A DNA stretch of 64,000 nt from Omphalotus guepiniiformis (lineage: Eukaryota > Basidiomycota > Agaricomycetes > Agaricales > Omphalotaceae). The stretch lies in NCBI GenBank assembly GCA_028554645.1, contig JAQOOI010000015.1, positions 558,001-622,000 of the forward strand, given 5' to 3'. The notes below the pieces were generated by a model. The model was not told where the DNA came from, did not search any database, and saw nothing but the letters and a program-made list of their open reading frames with translations. A program made the position numbers and the translations under genes. Below are positions 1 through 9,683 of the stretch, piece by piece. The stretch's first letter is position 1, and each line of letters opens with the position of its first letter.

Positions 1-1153
1 GGTCGAAGTTTCCCATCTTTCTTTGCCACAAAGAAGAATGGTGAGGCCATCGGTGACTTTGATGGTCTAATTCGTCCAGATTTCAGATTTTCCTTAATGA
101 ACTCATCTAAAACTTTCTGTTCCGAAGGATTTAATGGATAGACCTTGCAATCTACTGGCGTAAAGTCTGGCTTCAGTTCAATTGCATGGTCCCAGGGTCT
201 TCGTTCGGGTAAATTTTGGAAATCGGCTTCATCAAAAACATCCTTGTACTCATTGACGTACTTGTCTGCTTTTGACTCAGTCTTTTTGCCTTTTCCAAAG
301 TTCATACTCCGAAGATATCCGTCCCAATTCAGGTAAAACAACCGATCCCCTTCTTCCAGTTCTCGGACTTCAGCGTCGGATTCAGGTTTTAGGTAATACG
401 GTATGTAACCACACTTCTTAGGACATCGATCAAATTTTAAGGTTGAGTCATTCCAATCTATATTGGGGTTATGACGTCTTAACCAATCGAGTCCTAGGGA
501 TATGTCCGTTTTGCCTAAATTTGTAACAGCAAGTTCAATGCGTTCCGCATGATCTCCCATTACTAATCTGACTTCTATGAATCCTTCAATTGAACCGTCC
601 TCGTTTAAGGTACCATCAGCATTGTATACCGGCATCTTTACTGGTAATCTCTTAACAGTTAAGCCATGTCGCTCTACGAATTCTTTATTGACGCAAGAAC
701 CCGTTGCTCCACTGTCAAGTAATGCCGATGTTTCTATCTGCTTGCCACTTTCGATGTCATCGATTGTAACAGACAGCTTGAGATCTCTGCCTTTAGTACC
801 TTTTACGAACCGCAAGTTTTTCTTGAGTGACTTTACGGCTGTGACGGCTTCGCTAATGTCCAATGACCGGATCTGGGCAACCGTTTCTTCTGATGCTTCC
901 CTGGCCCGACAGGTTGGCATCCATGCTCTCAAAATTCCCACCGCTCGTTCTGACTCATCCTCCCTTACTCTCTGCGCTATCCATTCTGGTGAATTTGGCG
1001 GATAATGTTCTCTCACAGGCTTTGAATCGGACTTTGTAGATACTGACGCAAATTTATTCTCAGGATGATTAAATACAAAGTGAAAATTGCTATCTTCATG
1101 ATCTACACTAGACTGTTCCGATTCCGACTCAGAAGGACCTGTATTCACTTCTG
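1..1153 (-). CDS. pol of chromovirus copy A, partial (protease and start of RT)
   Basis: Start of the polyprotein read in the -1 frame relative to gag. Segments that can be compared with copy B match at protein level through the retropepsin DSG region and into the first RT motifs, where the window begins. I saw no stop in the compared stretches. Being downstream of the gag nonsense codon and normally made by frameshifting, it is probably not expressed from this copy. Confidence 0.75.
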
Positions 1154-2038
1154 AGCTTTGACAAAACCCGTGTCCGATTTCAACCAGTTTAAGAACCAAC
1201 TCGGCGGCTGTTCTTCTTTCTTCTCTTCTTCCTGCACATTCACCTGCCTCACTCTCTGACCCCGCTTTGCTGGACAATCCCGCGAGATATGCCCCCTCTG
1301 TCCGCAATTGAAACACTGCCCATTCCTTCGAGCCGCGTCAATGTCCATGGGTTTACCTGTACCCCCAAAGGTTGTTCCTGTGGCGTCTCTCCGATCACCA
1401 CTTCCTGCCGCATTTTGCGGACTTTCTCTTCTTGGCGTAAACACCGGTCGGTTCTGATTCTGATTCTTGCGCCATTCCTGACGCCTTCTCCATAGTTGAT
1501 CAATCTTGATCACTACGTCCTTCCATTCATCGTACACTTTGGGCAACTCGTCCCTCGTGTAGATGGCATCAATAGTTTTCTCGTTAATGCCCTACTCGAT
1601 GAGCCGCACCACATACGGGTCATCCTTCTTGTAATCCGCCTCTGTCAACAGTATCTCCAACTCCTGGAAATATTCCTCCGCCGTCCCTGCTCCCTGCTTC
1701 AACAACTCCACCTTTTCCTGCGCTGTCCTCTGCAGACCGGAATCTAGGAACGCCTTGTTCAAGGCTTGCTTGAAATGCGCCCAGTCCTTCTGCCACTTCT
1801 CGTTGTCTTGGTCAAAATGGGTATTATAGTAATTATTGACCCATCCGTCTACAAGCTTCCCATTCATGAAAGAGATTGCAACATCAATCCTTTCATCGTC
1901 GGTCGTGATACCGTTTTTCTTATCACGGATATATGTGAAGAGTCTTCGACGCCAATTCTTGAATTCGGATTTGACGCCGGTGAAGTTATCGGGTTTGTTG
2001 AGGAGTGATTTTCCTCGCGAAGTTTCAATTTCAGACAT
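1145..2038 (-). pseudogene. gag of chromovirus copy A, broken by an in-frame stop
   Basis: Structural Gag-like protein. Alignment with the intact 297-aa gag of copy B (29670-30563) shows the same frame throughout, but the codon at 1592-1594 is TAG where copy B has AAG (Lys). The broken product would be 148 aa, losing the CCHC zinc knuckle, which is still readable downstream (CFNCGQRGH). The slippery heptamer GGGTTTT near the gag end is kept. Copy A therefore cannot make normal Gag or Gag-Pol unless helped in trans. Confidence 0.9.
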
Positions 2039-2573
2039 TCTGATAGGAGTATGAGGTCGGGTAGAATAGGTAGATGATGCAAGAGATTTGTATGAAGGTG
2101 TGACAGGTGATGGGATAGTGGTTTCTTCGAAGAGACTGCTAAAGTTCCCCCAAGATTCCGTAATGGTAGAGTTTACTTCGGTCCGTCAGTAACCTCACGA
2201 AGAGATTTCGGGACCTTTTCTGCCTCTAATAAACGAGTTCCTAAATCTGTGCTCACTTGCTGAGTAAACCTGGGCGTGCCTTTCTAGGAGTGCACCTCGT
2301 TCCCCAAGCGCAAAGTCCCCTCCCCGAAGGTTGGTTATCAGACGATGCTTTCTGCTGCCAGTACCGAGTCGGACTCAACGTTACTCGTTTGTACTATAGG
2401 CGCAATTACTCTAATGGAGCACAGATTCCTAATTCGGACGGAAACCCGAATATCAAAGGGAGAAAACGAAGTAAGCGTGTGAAGGTGAAGAGAAACTTAC
2501 TTGCTACTGAAATAGCAACAAGAAGGCAAACTTGAATTGTGTTGGTCGGGTGAGTTGTGTAGCTTCGATCTTA

Positions 2574-3026
2574 TGTCAGCGACTCGAGTTATAAACTCAA
2601 ATAACCAAACACAATGATCTTAGTTTCACACGAGTAAGAGAAAAGCAGAAAGTGGAATTTGAGAAAAGAGACGATACAAGGAAGTATGCTAAGTACAAGT
2701 CTAAACTCGAGGAGTTATTGACAAGATCGAAGCTAAAGAAATATCTACCTAAGCGGACTTGTTATATACGTAAATAAAACCCTAAACCCTGGGCTATAAC
2801 CCTTGACTAATCCACCGTGTGTCTACCATGAGTTCGATCGCCTCAATTGTTTCATTAATGATCGTGATCGCCTTGAGGTCTACATGCTTGATCTCGATCA
2901 TCATGCTACCTACGTGTGTATTTAATATGACCCTAGATCTATAACTTAAGATGCTATCTACTGATAATAAAAGTGTCTATATGTACAAACAATGAGATAA
3001 GATGAAAAAAGAAAACATTCGTAACA
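2574..3026 (-). repeat. 5' LTR of chromovirus copy A
   Basis: 453 bp. On the minus strand it starts TGTTACGAAT at 3026 and ends GCTGACA at 2574, matching the 454-bp LTRs of copy B with a few substitutions (for example AACG to AATG near the start). It keeps the stretch complementary to the adjacent primer-binding site. Confidence 0.92.
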
Positions 3027-3854
3027 CTTCCGACGACGCGGAAGTAGAACACGTAAGGAGACACAGTGTTAGCGAACTACCGCGATACTTTCTAAAAGCG
3101 GCAAGATTATAACCCGATATAGGATACCCTGTTACCACGTACTATACTTCATCCCTACCTTACGCGGTGCACCATATGCACCATATATCTCATAACTGTC
3201 AAGTATCGCGACATTTGTTTGTACTATGTAAATAGAAATACTGTATATAAGAAATAGAACCTGGGCAAGGAAGGACAGGTTCCCGAGCCCCCCCCCCCAT
3301 AGAGCTAATAGCATTGGTGTGTGGAAAAGCTTAAGTCCCTCTGAGTGATTAGAAGTTTTAAAGTGTTAACCGTCGCGTTAGTTCATAAGTCAGTGTGCCT
3401 AAGTGTTTACAAGCGGGATCGTCTGGTACCGCGGAGCCTGTGTGTGTAGTGTGAATAAGAGTGGATCGTCTGGTCACTCGTTGAACTCGTCGTCTGGCAG
3501 TTCTGAAATCCTCCTATACCCAACTCCACTAAGCGAGAAGTCGTCTGGCATCTCCCAACAATCGTCTGGTTGTTGTATCGTTTGTAGTCACTGGTCGCGG
3601 TGATTTGTTAAAGTTACGCGTTAGTTCGTTTGAGTGGTGTGTAGCATAGAGTTATCTGTGCCGCGTCGGTTTTGACTGTGTCTCCGAGCTCCTCTTACAA
3701 CAACCTTATTCGCTTCACAGAGTTTGTTAGTCCCCCAAACCCCACGAACTTAAAAGTCTTTGTGTGTTGTGTGTGTGTTTTGAGTGCTTGATAGATTCAT
3801 TCGAGTTAGTTAGCACTTCTTCTCATTCATACCCCATACCAAGTACATCAACGG
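3026..3854 (+). repeat. Left arm of an 829-bp inverted repeat
   Basis: The reverse complement of 4435-5263 matches this arm without gaps; every stretch compared was identical. It includes a run of C near 3290 and TATATAAG at about 3243. Five TCGTCTGG motifs lie at about 3419-3567. On the left the match stops where LTR copy A was inserted, so the original arm probably continues beyond that retroelement. No recognisable protein is encoded. Candidate origins: long terminal inverted repeat of a foldback DNA transposon, or two LTR-element ends head to head (TGTTAGCG at about 3063 looks LTR-like). Confidence 0.93.
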
Positions 3855-4434
3855 AAGCGCGACGACGGATGATTACCTACCTGCGGTGTGATACCCATGT
3901 CTCTCATGTCTCCACTGCTTCAGTACAGCCCGTGGCCCAAGTTTTTCCTCGCGTATCGTGCACCTCGACGCAGTATTCGTCTCAGGACGTATCCTCGGCC
4001 GTCCTTGTTGGGTACGCTAGGGCAGATGTCAGCGTTCTGACGTGGTTAGCGACTACGCGATAGGCAGTGTCTATACCGTCGGCATCATCGTCTCCAAACC
4101 ATCCTTGATACGGTCTGACTCCAGTGTGTCGTCGAAGGTGACGGATAGCGAGGCGTGTACATAGTTGCGCTGATTGAGGTTCAAACTTGGGTGTGATTTC
4201 GAAGATTAGGACCTGGAAGTCGTAAACGAGAATTATAACGAGTCAGAGGAGATGTGTATGGTGACGGTAAGAAACTGTATCCATGGCGAAACTCACTTGC
4301 TTAATCTCTAGGCCTCGACACAGATAACGCTTCACGCAGGCTTCACGTACTCCGCTGCAGAAAAATCTCGACCTCTAAACCTCTAAATGTATATCCCGGC
4401 GTCGGCATTGTATCCAATTCTTTCTGGCAGAGCA
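3855..4434. other. Spacer between the inverted-repeat arms
   Basis: 580 bp of unique sequence. Only short open frames, no recognisable domain, no tRNA-like pattern. It would form the loop of the inverted repeat. The two arm-spacer junctions differ in sequence (AAGCGC on the left, TGCTCT when the right junction is read inverted), so the spacer is not symmetric. Confidence 0.7.
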
Positions 4435-5263
4435 CCGTTGATGTACTTGGTATGGGGTATGAATGAGAAGAAGTGCTAACTAACTCGAATGAATCTATCA
4501 AGCACTCAAAACACACACACAACACACAAAGACTTTTAAGTTCGTGGGGTTTGGGGGACTAACAAACTCTGTGAAGCGAATAAGGTTGTTGTAAGAGGAG
4601 CTCGGAGACACAGTCAAAACCGACGCGGCACAGATAACTCTATGCTACACACCACTCAAACGAACTAACGCGTAACTTTAACAAATCACCGCGACCAGTG
4701 ACTACAAACGATACAACAACCAGACGATTGTTGGGAGATGCCAGACGACTTCTCGCTTAGTGGAGTTGGGTATAGGAGGATTTCAGAACTGCCAGACGAC
4801 GAGTTCAACGAGTGACCAGACGATCCACTCTTATTCACACTACACACACAGGCTCCGCGGTACCAGACGATCCCGCTTGTAAACACTTAGGCACACTGAC
4901 TTATGAACTAACGCGACGGTTAACACTTTAAAACTTCTAATCACTCAGAGGGACTTAAGCTTTTCCACACACCAATGCTATTAGCTCTATGGGGGGGGGG
5001 GCTCGGGAACCTGTCCTTCCTTGCCCAGGTTCTATTTCTTATATACAGTATTTCTATTTACATAGTACAAACAAATGTCGCGATACTTGACAGTTATGAG
5101 ATATATGGTGCATATGGTGCACCGCGTAAGGTAGGGATGAAGTATAGTACGTGGTAACAGGGTATCCTATATCGGGTTATAATCTTGCCGCTTTTAGAAA
5201 GTATCGCGGTAGTTCGCTAACACTGTGTCTCCTTACGTGTTCTACTTCCGCGTCGTCGGAAGT
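4435..5263 (-). repeat. Right arm of the 829-bp inverted repeat
   Basis: Reverse complement of 3026-3854. Beyond 5263 the sequence continues with similar composition and more CCGCG-type motifs (5387, 5459, 5581), suggesting that the repeat unit really extends to the right and that only the left copy has been cut by the retroelement insertion. Confidence 0.93.
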
Positions 5264-6658
5264 ACTTCGTGTTACATCGTACGTCTAGACCCTTCTGTGG
5301 CTCAACCATGGTCATTAGATATGACTAGTGCACGGAGCTACTGCTACCTGGCTTCTAAGTCTGGCCTTCTGAGTAGTGCCGCGGTACTTCGTTACCTACG
5401 CGTTGGTTTATACAGTATTGGGGCCATCAAGTTATACACGTCGGACCTTAGAACAAGTGCCGCGACGCTTTACTTGAGTGCATACTTAGGTAATACCTAC
5501 ACTGAGAAGACCCATTTAGTGCCGTTCTACAGTCTTGTACACCTTTGTACACATATACTAGTGGTTGAATGTGCGTAATACACCGCGGAACTTAGGACTA
5601 TACAGTGTATTTAGTAGGTTTGTACTGGAGTGATCAATCCTGCGAGGCTGAAAATGGGAGTGGTATTCCCGCGGTCGTATCACCATTCCTTTCAACCCTC
5701 TGCCTCTGCCTCGTCTCCTTTTCTCTCTCCTCTTTTTCACCGCCGGGTAGCATAACGACCTCCTACCTCTCGACCTCGACCTTCTTATCAGGCGGACAGC
5801 AACATCGTGTAGCGAAGTCACGAACCGAGGGTCAATGCGAATTAGAAAAGACGATCTTGAATCGAGGTACGTGTCATTAGATTGCTGCGTGCTCAGACAG
5901 TCTTACCATTCCCCTGCTCAAGCCCATCCTCCGTCCCTCATCGTATTGATCACATCAACCCGCGCCGTCCTTTTAGAATATTACACGTTTACGAGACAGA
6001 CGAGACAGGAGAAAAAAAGTGAGGACTCTATAGTAGTGAGGGAGTCGAGTATTCAACTGATATAATGAGCCGCTTCCCTGTATTATCTATACGACTGTAG
6101 ACTAGCGGTAAAGTATGCTCTCTTTAACAATTAATATTATTAGTAGTACGATAGTTCGAATCCCAATAGAAGTAAAATTTTCAAATAATAGCTACCCTTG
6201 CTTACGTAATCAGATAACGCACTAAATAATATAATACTAGTAAGTCAATAAAAGGATATGTAATTCAGAAAAAAGATAGTAGTAAATGATACCAGTTAAA
6301 TAATAGCGGTTACTACATAACTCAATAGAGCCGCGGACGGATACCTTTTTCTCATTCGGCTAGGCACATAAAATATGCGACATATATGGCATATATATAC
6401 TACCATATATTTCTCCTTATTTACCATGATATATATGTCCGAATATCCTTCCATATATAGCCTCCACATATGACACCATATCTGCCCGATCTTTATTCTT
6501 GTATGGCCAAATATGCCAGTGCCGAGCAATACGGCCAAACAGTTGAATATATGGCCATATTTGCTCCTACCGGGATCTCCGACATGGTTGCTCCAAACTT
6601 GTTTGCTGGCCTGGGCCGGTGCCCAGGCGGGTACGAGTTCGTGGGTTGAGGGCCCTAG
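5264..6658. other. Non-coding relic region right of the inverted repeat
   Basis: No supported gene. It contains GCCGCG/ACCGCG motifs up to about 5590 that resemble those inside the repeat arms, a possible degenerate tRNA-like promoter at about 6105-6155, and an A+T-rich stretch (6370-6565) with many ATATGG/CCATAT words. Short open frames here show no family resemblance. Confidence 0.5.
6105..6160 (+). other. Degenerate tRNA-like (Pol III A/B box) sequence, possible SINE head
   Basis: TAGCGGTAAAG at about 6110 resembles an A box, and AGTTCGAATCC at about 6146 matches the B-box consensus GGTTCGANTCC at all but one position, with spacing near that of a tRNA. The T-stem and acceptor stem do not pair, so it is not a functional tRNA. 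A tRNA-derived SINE head or a decayed tRNA are the main readings. Confidence 0.35.
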
Positions 6659-7303
6659 TCATCGAGTACGACCTTGAGCGTCGTCAAAGACGGAAGATGA
6701 AGTAAAGGTGCGCCACCACGCTGAGCTGCGACTGACGACGACGAGGAAGATTGAGCGGTAGCCCAGATTGATGTGCTCTCTACGAGAGACGCGAAAGGCG
6801 CGGTACTTCATAAGCATATGTTCGACGGATGGGGTAATCGTCTTCAAGTACATGATATGGTCCTGCAAACCGACATCGCCGTAATTTGTCCAGCTAAGGC
6901 GTCGAAGTGCATTGCCCCTTCTCGCGAGGACCTTCAACAGTTCCTCAGGCGCAGAGCGGGGGTCATACTCTTCTTCGAGAAGATTCCGTCGCACAGAGCG
7001 ATAGTCGCTGTATACGACGAGGCGTGGAGAATAGTCGAGAATAGTTCGGATATCAGCAGGGTTACAACGTTCTAGAATGCTGGTCTCAATGTGCAGCCGG
7101 CGAATGTGGATTCCAGAGTGTGAAGGGGGTCGAGAAGAGTTGGAGCGAAGGGAAGGCGGATCAGCGCACACTTGACACAGCAGCGTCAATGCTAATGCCT
7201 TGGCTTGCGCGGCCCTAGAGATCCAGACATGCTCATAAAGCACGGGCTGAGTATAAGCGTTCCAGACCTTTGATACGAGCGCGTAGGAGAGTTTGAGACG
7301 CAT
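6659..7303 (-). pseudogene. F-box-like protein fragment
   Basis: A 214-aa open frame starting inside what looks like an F-box helix: the segment LVSKVWNAYTQPVLYEHVWI has the pattern of the second half of agaricomycete F-box domains (LVSKxWxxxxxPxLYExV). The frame is open a little upstream (to about 7350) but no full F-box N-terminus is seen. After about residue 170 it loses any likeness. Probably a truncated member of the large mushroom F-box family, whose proteins act as SCF ubiquitin-ligase adaptors. It lies beside another ubiquitin-pathway fragment (7399-7779) in the same orientation, which may be chance. Confidence 0.5.
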
Positions 7304-7398
7304 AAGTTGTTTGTACTTGAAATGTGTGTGTGATCCAGCACAGGAGGTCGAAGGGAATTGGGAATATATTCATTAGCCTTGCGAGGACGGCGGGGACT

Positions 7399-7779
7399 CA
7401 CGCACTCTCTCCAATGTACTTGTCAACGATAGCAGAAGATACAACCTTCAGAAACTTTGTTTGAAGAGTGGCGGCGACGGCTTGAGCGAGTAGAGTTTTG
7501 CCTGTCCCCAGTGGATTGTAGAGAAGAACACCCTTGGGAGGGTTGATCCCAACACGTTGAAATAGCTCGGGATTTAGGAGAGGATGCGCGTGAGGTAAGA
7601 GGTTTCAAAGAAGTTTCAAAGAAGCGTAAGATACGACGCACCTCACGCAATACGCTAACTTGATCTGTCAAGCCACCTATACCAGCAAAAGTTGCACCTC
7701 CAGGGTCCTCCAGGCTCATTTTGTACACAAGAGGGTCAACTTCTCGGGGTAGAATCCGCATTATCGTCAGCGTTGTCAT
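7399..7779 (-). pseudogene. RPT4: 26S proteasome ATPase Rpt4 fragment, decayed
   Basis: The first part reads in the Rpt4/PSMC6 frame: [14 protein letters not shown] followed by [16 protein letters not shown] and LREV. Then the frame is lost. A second block at about 7580-7399 in another frame gives [19 protein letters not shown], a Walker A region (NPLGTGKT instead of GPPGTGKT) and [10 protein letters not shown]. Between them is a damaged intron (GTGCGT at the 5' side, no good 3' AG). The 5' end stops at a (TA)n tract. Walker A damage, frame loss and truncation at both ends mark a non-functional relic; the real Rpt4 gene must be elsewhere. Confidence 0.85.
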
Positions 7780-7794
7780 ATCAAGCGAAACATG

Positions 7795-7814
7795 GTATAT
7801 ATATATATATATAA
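7795..7814. repeat. (TA)n microsatellite
   Basis: About nine TA units directly at the broken 5' end of the Rpt4 fragment; a possible breakpoint. Confidence 0.9.
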
Positions 7815-8983
7815 CTTCTCCACTGGTAACGCCGGGCGGAAGGAAACAACATAATGCGGTCCCGATGAGGCTTTAACGTTTTTGGAAACCTTTCCTCGAT
7901 ATAACATCACTCAAACTAATATCAAAGGAGCATTCACGTTTTCCCGCAAGGTTCTTTAACGATGACTATAAGATAAAATAGATAAAGGCATGGAAGGAAA
8001 GTAGTGAGGTGAAGAAATCAATTACGACGCGGACGGCTGAAAGGCACAAAAATGAGAATGACGACACCGCTCACACTTAACAGGATCAAGGCAAGGAAAA
8101 TTGGGCTTCACCAGGGTGACACGTGACAGTCAGGAATATGCCGAAAAGTGACGTGCCGAAATGAATGACAGCGGCATCACGCTTAACTGGATCAAAATTG
8201 GCACAAAAATCGCGAGAAAGAACGAGTTCTACATTTACATTTCGAACTCGTAACAACGCACGGACCATCAAAACTGTGTTCCGAATCCCAGCCAGTTCCA
8301 GCATTAAACGCACTGAGCTTTACGTTCATTCTCAATCTCTGCAAAGGCAAGACATCAAGATAATTAGAAAAGGGAATGCTTAACAGGATTCATAGGCTGG
8401 TACTGCTTGAAGGACCTTATAAGGTGAGTTCAAGTCGATTTTTTGTTTCACTTTTTTTTCTGTGCTGTCTTTTATGATGAGATTTTTCAAAGAGTTTCAA
8501 CGAGCGTTCGTTCATATGAATGACGCGATGTGTCTTTCAAATGATCCTAGTTATCCTGAACCCTATCCTTTCATCTTGCTATACTCTAAAATTTTTTGCT
8601 GTGGGCTAATTCTGAATTTTCTCTAGTTTTCATCCAGAGTCTTTGAATCGTCGATTTTCTTTGTATAATAAGATTTTCATGGAATACACATATGTTCGCC
8701 CTTGTCTTTCCGAGTTTATGGTACGACGCACGCCGTCACCGGACAGACAATTGAATACGAGAAAGCATACATGAGGACCGCTTAAAGAACGAGATACTCC
8801 CCATTCGAATATGGCGAGTATTTGCGGCTTTGCGTTCGAGCAGACTACAAAAACACTGCGCAGTTCTGGGAGCGCAGCCGAAAGCCTTTTGTTTCTTCCA
8901 GCTTTCATGCGTGCTCTATTAGTGTCTTTTTATGAATTCAACGCTAAATGTTATCAGCAAACTTCAACCCTAGCTGCTAGAAT
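7815..8983. other. No gene seen, left flank of the KDZ element
   Basis: Only short open frames without likeness. Two similar stretches (about 8046-8090 and 8160-8205, both with a CAC(A/G)CTTAAC-GGATCAA pattern) may be an old short duplication. The KDZ element begins at the right edge. Confidence 0.5.
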
Positions 8984-9263
8984 GAAGATTAAATAAGGGT
9001 AGTTGCCCATCAAGGGAGAGCCTTCAGAAAGGGCAGTTGCCCTTGACACTTTATAGGGCGCATTTTTGGGCTTTAGGGCAGTTACCCTTATCCCTTATAT
9101 GGGTATGTCACACATCACATATTGTTACAGATTGTCACGGTGTCACTCGGAGTCACTGGTGGCTACAATCACGTGACCTGGAAACTTTTTCTGGGCGTCC
9201 CATTTTGGATTCTGTTCACACACGGCAAGGGTGACTCACAAAATACATACTTGTCACATGATT
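8984..9263 (+). repeat. Left terminal inverted repeat of the KDZ element
   Basis: Starts GAAGATTAAATAAGGG and matches the reverse complement of 20933-21210 almost perfectly (one extra AC at about 9222). Holds three near-palindromic words of the form GGGYAGTTRCCC (8998, 9031, 9076), probably sites for transposase binding. Confidence 0.93.
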
Positions 9264-9442
9264 AAATGAGATTTTTCCGGCCCGTTTTGCATGCCCTTTA
9301 TATATTTCCACCCAGCTATTTTGATGCATTAGCTAGATCCGTCATTTTGAGTACATCCGTATTATTGAGATGAATTAATACATTTTGTTATCACAGAAGT
9401 GTTCGTCTCTATATAGGTTGCAAAAATGCTCAGTTAAGTATG

Positions 9443-9512
9443 TGTTCACATGGACAAGTGGGTGGTGTCTCCGTTGATTGTGTAACGCGGAGGTCCATGG
9501 TTCAAGCCCTTC
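9443..9512 (+). other. tRNA-like sequence inside the left end of the KDZ element
   Basis: GGTTCAAGCCC at about 9489 resembles a Pol III B box and is preceded by CTCCG...CGGAG, which can pair like an anticodon stem. The acceptor stem is not convincing. Best viewed as a possible tRNA-derived relic or SINE. Confidence 0.3.
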
Positions 9513-9683
9513 TGACCACAAACTTTATTTTGATTTTTCAGTCCCTTATAACCAACTATGTCAAATTTTTGTTCCGAAAGTATCTGCAGTTCCTCATAAA
9601 ATATTAAACACTTCATTGCACTTTGTATAGTTCTCATTACTTCACTAACCACTGAAATACAAAGGAAACACCGCACATCCATT

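Larger units (their letters stand above)
1..3026 (-). mobile_element. Ty3/gypsy chromovirus copy A, left end cut by the window
   Basis: Minus-strand copy of the complete element at 28678-34951. The sequence runs LTR (2574-3026), untranslated leader with primer-binding site, gag (2038-1145), then pol up to position 1, where the window cuts it in the protease/RT part. Encoded peptides are nearly the same as copy B with scattered substitutions, so this is an older copy of the same family. Gag carries an in-frame stop. The 5' LTR is followed at 3027 by CTTCC, the likely target duplication; the partner lies outside the window. The insertion interrupts the inverted repeat that continues to the right. 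Confidence 0.93.

Noticed and set aside
577..1005. 142-aa plus-strand open frame
   Set aside because: Antisense shadow of chromovirus pol; the same shadow appears opposite pol of copy B at 30703-31131.
3132..5157. Pairs of identical 60-66-aa open frames in the inverted repeat
   Set aside because: They repeat only because the DNA is repeated; no start context, no family likeness.
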